Shown: positions 1 through 8,451 of the stretch, in pieces
Numbering within the stretch: position 1 is the stretch's first letter
Layout of the letters: every line of letters begins with the position of its first letter
Source: JAEUQQ01 sp963697285
GTDB taxonomy: Bacteria; Acidobacteriota; Vicinamibacteria; Vicinamibacterales; JAFNAJ01
Reading direction: 5' to 3'
Assembly: GCA_963697285.1 (NCBI GenBank)
Contig: CAVONI010000002.1
Coordinates: 372,001-436,000 of the forward strand
Length of the DNA: 64,000 nt
Position numbers and translations under genes: made by a program
Notes under the pieces: generated by a model
Databases searched by the model: none
Seen by the model: only the letters and a program-made list of their open reading frames with translations
Told to the model about the DNA's origin: nothing

Positions 1-712
1 CCAGGTGCATGGCCGCCCCGCCGTCGAGCAGCTTGCCGAAGTTCGGCAGGCGTCCTTCGGCAGTGGCCGGCGTGATGTAGCTCAGCGACGCGCCGTCGAG
101 CAGGATCATCGTGACGCGCGTGTTCGTCGGCGGTGGCGGCAGCACCTGGCCGAGCTGGAACGGCTCGGCGATCGCGCGGAACGACGTCGCGTGGCCCCGC
201 GCGGTGAGCGGCAGGATGAGGGCTCCCACCACGGTCAACGAGAACAGCGTCGCGCCCACGGCGCTGGCCGGACGTCCCCGCGAGTAGTGCATGACCGCGA
301 TCATGAACAGCAGCAGGGCGCAGCCGGCGAGCGCCCATGCGCCGATGTTCGTGCGGCGCACGACGTCCACGTCGAGCACCGCGCCGAACGCTGCGAGGTT
401 GAGCCACATGAGCGCTGCGGCCAGCCCGCTGAGCACCGTCCCGAGCCATGCCAGAATGCGCAGGCTGATCCAGCCGGGCGACAGCATGCGCCGCGCCACC
501 AGTTGCCGCAGCACGATCAGCATGTAGAACAGGCAGCCGAGGTTCACGCCGTAGAACAGGAGCAGCCGGCCGTAGAGCGCCGACACCACCTCGAGCGAGA
601 TCGGCAGTTGCGGGTTGATCTGCAGGATGAGGATGGCGACGAAGGCCGCCCCGAGGGCCCCGCCGAGCACCGCGTTGCTGAACATCCGCAGGTAGCGCAC
701 GCCGCCGATCAT
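1..712 (-). CDS. Membrane protein with alkaline-phosphatase-superfamily domain (partial, runs off left edge)
   Basis: This reading frame is open from an ATG at 712 down to base 1, so only the first 237 residues are visible. About five hydrophobic segments occupy roughly residues 10-170. After them a soluble domain begins with VTMILLDGASLSYI, followed by a TAEGRLPNFGKLLDGG stretch. That pattern is typical of type I phosphodiesterase/nucleotide pyrophosphatase and sulfatase-like enzymes, where the Asp of LLDG would bind metal. A similar architecture recurs at 31456-33409. It is divergent from pyrK, with 43 bases between the start codons. The substrate cannot be told, and the catalytic core lies outside the window. 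Confidence 0.7.
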   Translation of the reverse strand, partial: MIGGVRYLRMFSNAVLGGALGAAFVAILILQINPQLPISLEVVSALYGRLLLFYGVNLGCLFYMLIVLRQLVARRMLSPGWISLRILAWLGTVLSGLAAALMWLNLAAFGAVLDVDVVRRTNIGAWALAGCALLLFMIAVMHYSRGRPASAVGATLFSLTVVGALILPLTARGHATSFRAIAEPFQLGQVLPPPPTNTRVTMILLDGASLSYITPATAEGRLPNFGKLLDGGAAMHL

Positions 713-742
713 ATGCTGCGCACGAGGCAGCGCGACGCCCGA

Positions 743-748
743 TATACT
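743..748 (+). promoter_or_regulatory. -10-like box of pyrK (leaderless candidate)
   Basis: TATACT ends 7 bases before the pyrK ATG. No Shine-Dalgarno sequence can fit between them, so transcription would begin at or next to the start codon. No convincing -35 element is seen 16-18 bases upstream. Confidence 0.4.
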
Positions 749-755
749 GACCCGC

Positions 756-1580
756 ATGCCCGTTGACGTGGCCGCGCGCGTTGTCGCCAACACGGCCCTC
801 TCTCCCGACTACAACGTCGTCGCCTTCCACGCCCCGGATCTCGCCGCGCAGGCACAGGCCGGTCAGTTCGTCATGATCAAGGCCCACCGGGGCTATCACC
901 CGCTCCTCAGGCGGCCCTTCTCGATCTTCGAACTCCTGCGCGATCCCGAGGGACGCCCGCAGGGCATCTCGATCCTGAGCAAGCGCGTCGGACTGTCGAC
1001 GACGCTCATCGCCGACCTGCACGTGGGCGACGTGGTGGCATGCCTCGGACCGCTCGGCACGCCGTTCGAACCCGTCGATCGGCCGGTCGACGCCTGGATG
1101 GCCGCGGGGGGAGTGGGCATCGCCCCCTTCGTGACCCTCGCCGAGGCCCTGGTCGCGCGCGGCAACACACCGACGCTGTTCTACGGCGCGCGGTGCGAGG
1201 CCGACCTGCACCGGGCTGAACTCTTCGAGGCCATGGGCCTGCGCGTCGTGTGCTCGACCGAGGATGGCAGCCGCGGCGTGCGGGGTTTCGTGACCGCGCC
1301 ATTGGCGCAGGCATTCGCCGACCTGCCGGCCGGCCGTCAGGTGCGGGTCTACGCCTGCGGGCCCACGCCGATGATGCGCGCCGTCAACGACCTCGCGGCG
1401 CGGCACGGCCACCGCTGCGACGTCTCGCTCGAGCAGGTCATGGGCTGCGGACTGGGCGGGTGCTACTCGTGCGTGGTGCGCGTGTTCGACGACACGGGGC
1501 AAGGGCACTTCGTCAGGTCGTGCCTGGCAGGCCCGATCTTCGACGGCCGTACGATCGACTGGACCGCTCTCGGACACTGA
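756..1580 (+). CDS. pyrK: Dihydroorotate dehydrogenase B, electron transfer subunit
   Basis: PyrK carries electrons from the PyrD FMN through FAD and a 2Fe-2S cluster to NAD+, in the fourth step of UMP synthesis. The protein has 274 residues. An FAD-binding RRPFS motif lies near residue 50, a nucleotide-binding GGVGIAPF stretch near 117, and the cluster ligands sit in CGLGGCYSC plus a later Cys in RSCLAG near the C-terminus. These are the family hallmarks. It is followed after four bases by pyrD, then pyrF, so the three form an operon. The start ATG has no ribosome-binding site but has a -10-like box immediately upstream. The assignment is secure because the neighbour is a type 1B PyrD. Confidence 0.93.
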   Translation: MPVDVAARVVANTALSPDYNVVAFHAPDLAAQAQAGQFVMIKAHRGYHPLLRRPFSIFELLRDPEGRPQGISILSKRVGLSTTLIADLHVGDVVACLGPLGTPFEPVDRPVDAWMAAGGVGIAPFVTLAEALVARGNTPTLFYGARCEADLHRAELFEAMGLRVVCSTEDGSRGVRGFVTAPLAQAFADLPAGRQVRVYACGPTPMMRAVNDLAARHGHRCDVSLEQVMGCGLGGCYSCVVRVFDDTGQGHFVRSCLAGPIFDGRTIDWTALGH

Positions 1581-1584
1581 CGCC

Positions 1585-2499
1585 ATGGATCTCTCCGTAC
1601 AACTCGGCCGGCTCACCCTCGTCAATCCCTTCATCTCGGCGAGCGGTTGCTTCGGGTACGGCGTCGAGTACGCCGGCCTCATCGACTTGTCGTCGCTGGG
1701 CGGCGTGTGCGTCAAGGGCCTCTTCCTCGCCGCACGCGAAGGACATCCCCCGCAGCGCATCGTCGAGACTCCCGCCGGCATGATCAACGCCATCGGCCTG
1801 CAGGGCATCGGCGTCCATCGCTTCGTCGAGGAGCACCTGCCCGCCCTCCGCGCGGCCGGGGCCACCGTGTTCGTCAACGTCTGCGGCACGAGCATCGACG
1901 AGTACGCCGAGGTGTCGCGCATCCTGTCAGACCACGAGGGCGTGGCCGCGATCGAACTCAACATCTCGTGTCCCAACATCAAGGAAGGCGGCATCCAGTT
2001 CGGGTGCAGCCTCCACGGCACCCACGATGTCGTATCGGCCGTCAGGAAAGTCACCTCGCTGCCTGTCATCCCGAAGCTGACGCCCAACGTGACCGACGTG
2101 GCGTCGTTCGCCCGGGCGGCCGCCGAGGCCGGCGCCGACGGCGTCTCGCTCGTGAACACCTTCCTGGCCCTTGCCATCGACGTCGAGACGCGACGCCCGA
2201 AGATCTCGAACGGCATGGGCGGGCTCAGCGGACCGGCGATCAGGCCGATTGCGGTGCGGATGGTGTACGAGTGCGCGCAGGCCGTCAGCATCCCGATCAT
2301 CGGGATGGGCGGCATCGCGTCGATCTCCGACGCCCTCGAGTTCCTCATCGCGGGGGCGAGTGCCGTCCAGATCGGCACCGCGAACTTCGTCGACCCGTTC
2401 ATCTGGTCGTCACTGCGTGACGGGCTGGTCGACTACATGGCCCGTCACCACTTCACGTCGGTGTCGCAGATCGTCGGCACCCTCGATCGTTCGCACTGA
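1585..2499 (+). CDS. pyrD: Dihydroorotate dehydrogenase B (NAD+), catalytic subunit
   Basis: This FMN-containing TIM-barrel enzyme oxidises dihydroorotate to orotate in the cytoplasm. It is 304 residues long, the usual size for type 1B. Visible signatures are NPFISASGCFG near the N-terminus, the ELNISCPN stretch holding the catalytic Cys of class 1 enzymes, and the GMGGI phosphate-binding region near the C-terminus. The adjacent pyrK identifies it as the 1B type that uses NAD+ rather than fumarate or quinone. The gap to pyrF is only three bases, so the genes are probably translated from one message. Confidence 0.95.
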   Translation: MDLSVQLGRLTLVNPFISASGCFGYGVEYAGLIDLSSLGGVCVKGLFLAAREGHPPQRIVETPAGMINAIGLQGIGVHRFVEEHLPALRAAGATVFVNVCGTSIDEYAEVSRILSDHEGVAAIELNISCPNIKEGGIQFGCSLHGTHDVVSAVRKVTSLPVIPKLTPNVTDVASFARAAAEAGADGVSLVNTFLALAIDVETRRPKISNGMGGLSGPAIRPIAVRMVYECAQAVSIPIIGMGGIASISDALEFLIAGASAVQIGTANFVDPFIWSSLRDGLVDYMARHHFTSVSQIVGTLDRSH

Positions 2500-2502
2500 C
2501 CC

Positions 2503-3237
2503 ATGGCCGACTACACGAACCCCATCATCGTCGCCCTGGATGTCGACACGGCTGCCCGCGCGATCGCCCTGGCGGGGGCGGTGGGCGACGCGGTCGGCGC
2601 CGTCAAGATCGGCAAGCAGTTGTTCACCGCAGAAGGCCCCGCGATCGTCCGCACGATCGCTGCGAACGGTGCGCGGGTCTTCCTCGACCTGAAGTTCCAC
2701 GACATTCCGAACACCGTGTCGGGGGCGGTGCGCTCGGCGGCGCATCTCGGGGCCTGGATGCTTACCGTGCACGCCTCGGGGGGGCGCCAGATGCTGCGCG
2801 CGGCGCGCGAGGCCGCAGACCAGGCGGCCGCGCTGGCGGGCACGCGACCGCTCATCGTCGCGGTCACGGTGCTGACCAGCCTCGATCCAGCGGCGCTCGC
2901 CGAGGTCGGCATCACGCGCGATCTCGAGGCGCAGGTTGTGGCGCTGGCCCAACTGGCGAGGGATGCGGGTGTGGACGGTGTGGTGTCGTCACCGCGCGAG
3001 ATCACCGCGATCCGACGGGCATGCGGGCCCGATTTCCTGATTGTGACGCCGGGGATTCGTGCGGCAGCCGACGCGGGCCGCGACGATCAGGCGCGCACGC
3101 TGACCGCGGGCGAGGCGATGGCCGCCGGCAGCAACTACCTCGTCGTCGGCCGGCCCATCACGGGGGCGGCCGACCCACGCGCAGCGGCCGTGGCGATCAG
3201 CCGCGAGGCGCGCTCGCGCAACCGTCGCGAACCGTGA
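2503..3237 (+). CDS. pyrF: Orotidine 5'-phosphate decarboxylase
   Basis: PyrF decarboxylates OMP to UMP, the last step of the pathway. The 244-residue protein carries the catalytic DLKFHDIPNTV stretch near residue 63, with the Asp-Lys-Asp network of the family. VTPGIR and the C-terminal NYLVVGRPI phosphate-binding loop are also present. It is the third gene of pyrK-pyrD-pyrF and begins three bases after pyrD. A strong hairpin about 100 bases downstream probably ends the transcript. Nothing about the sequence is unusual. Confidence 0.95.
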   Translation: MADYTNPIIVALDVDTAARAIALAGAVGDAVGAVKIGKQLFTAEGPAIVRTIAANGARVFLDLKFHDIPNTVSGAVRSAAHLGAWMLTVHASGGRQMLRAAREAADQAAALAGTRPLIVAVTVLTSLDPAALAEVGITRDLEAQVVALAQLARDAGVDGVVSSPREITAIRRACGPDFLIVTPGIRAAADAGRDDQARTLTAGEAMAAGSNYLVVGRPITGAADPRAAAVAISREARSRNRREP

Positions 3238-3340
3238 CGCACGGCTGGGGATGAGGCAAACGACACCGTCGTGAGATCCCGCCGGCGCGTCGATCGGTCA
3301 CGTGCACGACCAGTCGGCGTGGCGGGCGACGTGACGTGAA

Positions 3341-3371
3341 CGACGTCGCGCCCATCGGGGGCGCGACGTCG
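3341..3371. terminator. Hairpin between convergent pyrF and pal
   Basis: A perfect 13-bp stem (CGACGTCGCGCCC at 3341-3353 pairing with 3359-3371) closes a five-base loop. It lies between the stops of two convergent genes and could serve both. It lacks a clear T-run, so intrinsic termination is inferred from position and stem strength. Confidence 0.5.
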
Positions 3372-3399
3372 CCAGTGTCGCGGATTGCGGAGTGTGGCC

Positions 3400-3975
3400 T
3401 TACTTGCCCGTGAAGATGAAGTGACCGCGGCGGTTCTGCGACCAGCAGGCCTCGTTCTCCTCGGTGCAGAACGGCGCCTCCTTGCCCTTGCTGACGGTGG
3501 CAATGCGGCCGCTGTCGATGCCGAGGCTGATCACGTAGTCGCGCACGGCCTTCGCACGGCGCTCACCGAGCGCGATGTTGTACTCGGCGGTGCCGCGACT
3601 ATCGCAATGACCTTCGATCGAGATCCTGGTGCTGGTCCAGCGCTGCATCCATTCCACGTTCTTCTGCAGGGCCTGTCGTGACGTCGGGCTCAGCTCGTCG
3701 CTGTCGAAGGCGAAGAACACGTCGCCGAGCGGCTTCTCGGCGTTCAGTTCCTCGACCGTCTTGCGGGCGAAGAGTTCGTCCTCGGTCAGCGGCTTCGGCG
3801 CCGGTGCCGGCGCAGGCGCTGGTGGCGGCGGCGGAGGAGGCGGCGGCGCAGGCTGAGTCGGCGGTGGCGGTGGCGGAGGCGGCGGGGCCGCCGCCGGGGC
3901 CTTCTTTGCACAGGCCGAAACGGTGAGGGCCAGGAGCACCACGGCGGTCAATAGCGAGAAGCGTGAGCGGGTCAT
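3400..3975 (-). CDS. pal: Peptidoglycan-associated lipoprotein (OmpA-family, Pal-like)
   Basis: Pal anchors the outer membrane to peptidoglycan. The N-terminus is a lipoprotein signal with a lipobox ending VSAC (Cys22). A long proline-rich linker follows (residues about 28-62, repeated PPPPP runs). The C-terminal 110 residues form an OmpA-like peptidoglycan-binding domain with FDSDELSP and GHCDSRGTAEYN, which carry the Asp and Arg that contact diaminopimelate in this family. The start at 3975 is chosen because GGAG lies nine bases upstream; another in-frame ATG at 3990 has no such site. tolB and tolA are not adjacent, so the symbol rests on domain content alone. Confidence 0.82.
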   Translation of the reverse strand: MTRSRFSLLTAVVLLALTVSACAKKAPAAAPPPPPPPPPTQPAPPPPPPPPPAPAPAPAPKPLTEDELFARKTVEELNAEKPLGDVFFAFDSDELSPTSRQALQKNVEWMQRWTSTRISIEGHCDSRGTAEYNIALGERRAKAVRDYVISLGIDSGRIATVSKGKEAPFCTEENEACWSQNRRGHFIFTGK

Positions 3976-4033
3976 TGTGGGCGACTCCATAAGGCGAACA
4001 TGGGCCTAGGGTAACGATCAACTTTCACAACTG

Positions 4034-6394
4034 TCAATGCGGGATCGTACTGGATGACGACACCGTTGCGCCATAAATCCGCAAACCGAGGCGCCGGCGA
4101 TCCCCGTTGTGGTCACGTTCATCTGGAACGAAGGTGAGATCCGTCTCGATTCGCACCCTCGCCACGCCTCCGGTCCAGTCGAGTTCCGCGGGCAATGCGA
4201 CCTGCTCGGTGAAATCGGATTCCGGAGAAAACGTGTGAATCACCCGCGTGCCGACCATGATGCGGACGAGCGGTGCGCGGTCGAAATACCGCAGCGGAGA
4301 CTCGCCGCGCAGCGTCAGCGTCAGGGCCTGCGGGTGCGCCGTCAGCACGCTGATCGTGGACGCCTCTGACGTCCAGCGCCAGAGGCGTCCCTGGCGAAGC
4401 GAGTACTCCGCCTCGTGCCAGCCGGCGTCGAACGCGGCCATCACGTCGGCGGGATCCTGCAGGTCGAACTGCTCCACCGACGCCCGCACCGGGGCACCGC
4501 TGCCGTCGGCGGCCTCGGCGGTGATGGCGAGCAGCGCGAAGCGATCGGTGCCCGCGAGTTGGCCGGGTGCGATGGTGAAGGTCTCGACGAAGAAGCCAGG
4601 GTTCGGGGCAACCGTCCACGTCGCGGCGTGCCGCCCGTCGACGGTCACCGTGTACCGCACGACCGGTTCGTCGGCACGGCCCAGGTTGCGGCCGCCGACG
4701 AGGACCGTCGCCGCCGTGTCGCGGCGCCTGACCCACGCGCTGATGCCACCAAGCGCCGGCCCGCGGCGGTCACGATTCGACACGCCCGCCAGTTCCGGCG
4801 TGAGAGACCATCCCTCGGTGGCGAACCAGCCCGGGACCTGTAACTCGTGCCAGTCAGCGATCGACGGACGTGTTCCCGCAAGCAACGGATCGGGCGCGAA
4901 CCCCCACCGTTCGCTCGCAAGCAGGCGACGGCTCCGAGGATCCATCAACGCCAGTTCGTGATGGGTGTCGAGGCCATCCGGACCCGGATCGGCGATGAAC
5001 CACACCGGCGCCGTGCCGCCACCGCGCCAGTAGTCGACGACCTGCAGCCACTGCTTCCGTATCGAGGTGGGCACCCTGGCGATGGGCAACGCCTCGCCTC
5101 GCCACGCCACCGCGAAGGGGTGGTTCATCATCAGGACGCGCGACGTGCCGTCGCCCCTGGCGATCGCGCCCTGGAGCGCGCTCAGCATGCGGGTGACAGG
5201 GCTCGGCGCTCCCGCATAGGCCGCCAGCGGCCTGGCGACGATCACGAGGCTGCACACCGTCGCGGCCACCGTCGCGATGACGGCCACACGATCCCCCGCG
5301 ACGCGAAGGGCACGGACGGCCAGCCACACCACGGGCACGATGAGCGGGATCGCATACCGGGTGTAGTCGGTGTCGTGAAACGCGAGGTGGAAGAGCGCAT
5401 ACGGCAGGTAGGCGCACGTCATGGCCAGCAGCGCGCGCCGCGAACGACCGAGTGCCACCAACCCGCCGATCGTGGCCACCGCGAACACGCCGATGCCGAA
5501 CGGCAGCCATCCCCACAGGTCGAGGAACGTGCGAACGAGCGCGCGGCCGATAATCTGCGGCGTCGGGTAGTTGATGAGCATCCTGACGTCTTCGAAGTCT
5601 TCGCGCCCCTGTGAGCCAAGCGCCGAGAGGTACTCGGTCACCCCCCCTGTCGCGATGAGCATCGGAATCGTCCACACCAGCCCGCCGAGCGTGAACGTCA
5701 TCAGCGCACCCAGCAACGCACCGGCGGCTCCACGTCCGGCCCGGTCGATCAGCACCAGCACCAGCAGCGGCGCCGTGAGCCAGAGCGTCTGCGTGCGCAT
5801 GCCGATCGCCAGGCCCGCCACGAACGCACCGGCGACAATGGCCGTGCCCGATGCGACGAGATCGTCGCGGGTGATGGCCTGGCCGTCGGCTCGGCGCGCC
5901 GCGTCGCGCTGGCGCACGAACGCCGTGATGAGCAGCGCCTGCGAGACCAGGGCAAACGCGAGCCCGGGGATGTCGCTCATGGGCCGCGACGCGTTGAACC
6001 AGAACATCGGGCATGCCACGACCAGCGCGGCGGCTCCGATCGCGACTGGCGTCGAACGTTCCACGGCCCTGAACAGCGCGAACAGCGGAAACACGCACAA
6101 CGCGCCCAGCAAGGCGCCCCAGATCGCGAGGCCACGCGCCGCGTGCGCCGTGACGATCGGTTCGGGCCCGGACACCCACCTCACGACGGCCGTCGAGAGC
6201 TTGCCGAGGGCAATGAAAACCGGATACCCCGGTGGATGCGGCTGGTGCTGGGGCACGTCGTAGCGCTGCACGCCGAGCGCGAAGTTGACCGAGTCGATGT
6301 CCTCGAGGGTCGGAGCCAGGCACGCGACGTGCGACACGAGGAACACGAGGGCGATCGCGCCGAGCACGGCACGTGCGTTCGTCAGGATTCCCAC
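4034..6394 (-). CDS. Polytopic membrane glycosyltransferase-like protein (DUF2723/GT39-like)
   Basis: This is a 786-residue protein. An N-terminal half of about eleven hydrophobic segments is followed by a soluble C-terminal half. After the first membrane helix it has the acidic loop EDIDSVNFALGV and then HQPHPPGYPVF. That arrangement is typical of membrane mannosyl-/arabinosyltransferase-like proteins of the GT-C fold, where the acidic pair is catalytic. The C-terminal region (about 480-786) looks beta-rich and may be a carbohydrate-binding or periplasmic domain. The start is GTG, four bases after the larE stop, so it is probably co-transcribed with larE. Sugar donor and acceptor cannot be inferred. 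Confidence 0.72.
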   Translation of the reverse strand: MGILTNARAVLGAIALVFLVSHVACLAPTLEDIDSVNFALGVQRYDVPQHQPHPPGYPVFIALGKLSTAVVRWVSGPEPIVTAHAARGLAIWGALLGALCVFPLFALFRAVERSTPVAIGAAALVVACPMFWFNASRPMSDIPGLAFALVSQALLITAFVRQRDAARRADGQAITRDDLVASGTAIVAGAFVAGLAIGMRTQTLWLTAPLLVLVLIDRAGRGAAGALLGALMTFTLGGLVWTIPMLIATGGVTEYLSALGSQGREDFEDVRMLINYPTPQIIGRALVRTFLDLWGWLPFGIGVFAVATIGGLVALGRSRRALLAMTCAYLPYALFHLAFHDTDYTRYAIPLIVPVVWLAVRALRVAGDRVAVIATVAATVCSLVIVARPLAAYAGAPSPVTRMLSALQGAIARGDGTSRVLMMNHPFAVAWRGEALPIARVPTSIRKQWLQVVDYWRGGGTAPVWFIADPGPDGLDTHHELALMDPRSRRLLASERWGFAPDPLLAGTRPSIADWHELQVPGWFATEGWSLTPELAGVSNRDRRGPALGGISAWVRRRDTAATVLVGGRNLGRADEPVVRYTVTVDGRHAATWTVAPNPGFFVETFTIAPGQLAGTDRFALLAITAEAADGSGAPVRASVEQFDLQDPADVMAAFDAGWHEAEYSLRQGRLWRWTSEASTISVLTAHPQALTLTLRGESPLRYFDRAPLVRIMVGTRVIHTFSPESDFTEQVALPAELDWTGGVARVRIETDLTFVPDERDHNGDRRRLGLRIYGATVSSSSTIPH

Positions 6395-6398
6395 GGAA

Positions 6399-7259
6399 TC
6401 ACACCGGCTGGAGCCGGATGGGCTCGTGCAGGCTGCCGAGGCGGTAGCCCTGCAGGTCGAGGGCGACGAACTGGTAGCCCGCCGCCTTCACGCCCTCCAC
6501 CAGGCGCGCCGATACGTCGGGATCGAGCGCTCGCAGCATCTCGTCGCGCCCGAGTTCGACGCGTGCCACGGTCTCGTGGTGGCGCACGCGAAAGACCCGG
6601 AAGCCCAGGTCGCGCAGCACGCGCTCGGCGCGTTCAATCATCTGCAACTTCTCAGGCGTGACCTCGGAGTGGTGCGGAATACGTGACGACAGGCACGCCG
6701 AGGCCGGCTCATCCCACGTGGGGACGCCGCGAGCCTGCGCGAGCTCGCGAATCTCGGCCTTGGTCAGGCCCACCACGTCGAGGGGGCTCTCGACGCCGAG
6801 CTCGCGTGCAGCCTCGCGGCCGGGCCGATAGTCGCCGCGGTCGTCGGCGTTGCTGCCGTCGACCACGACCTCGACGGCACGCTCGCGGGCGATGGCTGCC
6901 AGGTGCGTGAACAGTTCCTGTTTGCAGTAGTAGCAGCGGTTCGTGGGGTTCGCCCGGTACTCGGGCCGATCGAGTTCGTACGTCCGGATGAACTCGTGGC
7001 GGAAGCCGACGACCGCCGCCACGTCGAGGGCCATCAACCGATGACGCTCGGGGTAGCTCTCGCTTTCGGCCGTGATGGCCACGGCGCGCGAACCCAGCAC
7101 GTCGTGCGCATACGCGGCCAGCAGGGCGCTGTCGACGCCCCCGCTGTAGGCCACGATGACCGACTGCCGCGCGGCCAGCCACTGCCGCAGAGCTGCAGCC
7201 TTCGCCGCACTCGACGAAGGGGTCGGCTCCGGCGTGGGTGCCTGCGCGGTCCCGGTCAC
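6399..7259 (-). CDS. larE: ATP-dependent sulfur transferase, LarE family
   Basis: LarE adenylates and then sulfurates the pyridinium precursor of the nickel-pincer cofactor used by lactate racemase and related enzymes. The 286-residue protein has the PP-loop SGGVDS at residues 39-44. It also has NPTNRCYYCK with Cys109 and Cys112, and ACLSSRIP with Cys189. The last corresponds to the sacrificial cysteine of the characterised Lactobacillus enzyme. With three cysteines it may instead hold an iron-sulfur cluster that donates sulfide catalytically, as proposed for some LarE proteins. larA, larB and larC are not in the window. Its GTG start overlaps the stop of the upstream LysW-like gene by four bases (GTGA), so the two are translationally coupled. 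Confidence 0.88.
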   Translation of the reverse strand: MTGTAQAPTPEPTPSSSAAKAAALRQWLAARQSVIVAYSGGVDSALLAAYAHDVLGSRAVAITAESESYPERHRLMALDVAAVVGFRHEFIRTYELDRPEYRANPTNRCYYCKQELFTHLAAIARERAVEVVVDGSNADDRGDYRPGREAARELGVESPLDVVGLTKAEIRELAQARGVPTWDEPASACLSSRIPHHSEVTPEKLQMIERAERVLRDLGFRVFRVRHHETVARVELGRDEMLRALDPDVSARLVEGVKAAGYQFVALDLQGYRLGSLHEPIRLQPV

Positions 7260-7504
7260 TCGTCCCAGTCCTCGGTCTTCTCTTCTTCGGCGTCGTCCTC
7301 GTCGCCGTCGCCGTCTTCCTCGTCGTCGAAGTCCTCGTCCTCGTCGTCGTCCTCGTCGTCATCGGCAACCGCATCGAATTCCAGCGGTATCACGCTGACG
7401 ACCTTGAGGACAGACCCGCACTCCTCGCAGGAGACGATGTCGCCTTCTTCGACTTCGTCTTCGTCGATCACGACCGGTTCATCACACTCTGGGCAGATGG
7501 CCAT
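7256..7504 (-). CDS. LysW-like small zinc-ribbon carrier protein with long acidic tail
   Basis: An 82-residue protein. Residues 1-35 form a zinc ribbon with Cys4/Cys7 and Cys26/Cys29 and resemble LysW, the amino-group carrier of lysine/arginine synthesis in Thermus and archaea. A run of about 35 almost exclusively Asp/Glu residues follows, and the protein ends in EDWDE. LysW ends in a very similar EDWGE motif whose terminal glutamate is conjugated to the substrate, so the end is likely functional. GGAG lies nine bases before the ATG. It is coupled to larE rather than to lysine genes. Whether it carries a substrate, or is simply an acidic zinc protein, is not shown by the sequence. Confidence 0.75.
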   Translation of the reverse strand: MAICPECDEPVVIDEDEVEEGDIVSCEECGSVLKVVSVIPLEFDAVADDDEDDDEDEDFDDEEDGDGDEDDAEEEKTEDWDE

Positions 7505-7681
7505 TACGTAAACTCCAGGAGACGTACCGTCACGCACGCGCGAGACGCAAGGCGTGGCGAAAACGGGCCACGGCACGCCGACAGGGAGCCGGATTATAAC
7601 GAGATCGTTTCCGGCGCCGCAATGCACGAACCGCCCGGCTCGCCTATCCCTGCTCGGGGTCGCGTCCGATACAAGGTTCGC

Positions 7682-8392
7682 ATGGTGCCCGCGTCTGGTT
7701 CCACCAAAACCGTGCTCGTTGGCGACGACACGGCGTTCGTGCGCGAGCGATTCACCATTGCGCTCCATGAGGCGGGGCACCTCGCCGTGCCCGTGGCCAG
7801 CCTCGTCGAACTCCTCGCGGCCCTCGAGTCGCGGCCCATCGACCTCATCCTGCTCGACCTCGGGCTGCCTCCGGCGCGCGGCACGAGCGTGGTGCGTGCC
7901 ATCCGCAGTCGCGATCACGGGCAAACGCCCATTGTCGTCTTCAGCGGCACCATCACCGATGCCAGCCAGGTGCGCGACCTCGCCGAACTGGGCATCACGG
8001 CCTATGTGAACGAGTATTCGGCACCGCAGCAGATCCTCGCCAGTCTCGCGCCGCACCTGTTTCCCGACAACTTCAACCGCCGTAGCAGTCCCCGCGTCCG
8101 GGTCGCCCTGGCCATCTCGTACCGGATCGGCAACTCCATCGCCTCGTCGGTCACCACCAACATCGGCAAGGGAGGGCTCGGCCTTCGCGCCACGTCGCCG
8201 CAGCCCGCGGGGACGCTGATGACCGTGCGGTGCAAGCTCCCCGTCAGCGGCCGCGAAATCGAGGCCGATGCCCGCATCTGCTGGACCGACCGTCACCTGG
8301 GCATGGGCGTCCAGTTCGAGCGCATCGCCCCCGCCGACCAGGCCGCTATCGACGATTTCGTCGAAACTCACTTCTTCAGCCGCCGCCGCTGA
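7682..8392 (+). CDS. Response-regulator receiver domain fused to PilZ domain
   Basis: A 236-residue cytoplasmic protein. Residues about 8-125 form a CheY-like receiver with the acidic pair in VGDD and a phosphoacceptor Asp in LLDLGLP. The usual Lys near the end of the receiver is replaced (AYVNEYS). Residues about 138-230 form a PilZ domain with RRSSPRV and NIGKGG, close to the RxxxR and (D/N)xSxxG c-di-GMP contacts, and ending in the common GMGVQFERI stretch. It probably links phosphorylation or a degenerate receiver to c-di-GMP sensing. The start at 7682 has AAGG five bases upstream; an in-frame ATG at 7622 is an alternative, with a TATAAC box at 7595-7600. No histidine kinase is nearby. 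Confidence 0.82.
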   Translation: MVPASGSTKTVLVGDDTAFVRERFTIALHEAGHLAVPVASLVELLAALESRPIDLILLDLGLPPARGTSVVRAIRSRDHGQTPIVVFSGTITDASQVRDLAELGITAYVNEYSAPQQILASLAPHLFPDNFNRRSSPRVRVALAISYRIGNSIASSVTTNIGKGGLGLRATSPQPAGTLMTVRCKLPVSGREIEADARICWTDRHLGMGVQFERIAPADQAAIDDFVETHFFSRRR

Positions 8393-8430
8393 ATTCCCCC
8401 TCCGTTGGCGCGCTCGAGGAATTGGGGGGG

Positions 8431-8451
8431 AATTGGGGTCTGACCCCAATT
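8431..8451. repeat. Dispersed 21-bp palindrome, copy 1
   Basis: Perfect 10-bp arms AATTGGGGTC and GACCCCAATT flank a single T. The same element occurs at 8681, 19071, 47360 and 47479, always between genes. This resembles a REP-type extragenic palindrome. Confidence 0.85.

Noticed and set aside
5..766. A long plus-strand open frame covering the left edge
   Set aside because: It is rich in Arg, His and Gln, lacks any family motif, and lies opposite a minus-strand frame that reads as a clear membrane protein with a phosphodiesterase start.
4854..6323. A 489-residue open frame in another phase of the glycosyltransferase-like gene
   Set aside because: Its composition is Arg/Pro/Gly-rich and without hydrophobic periodicity; the 786-residue frame has membrane helices and family motifs.
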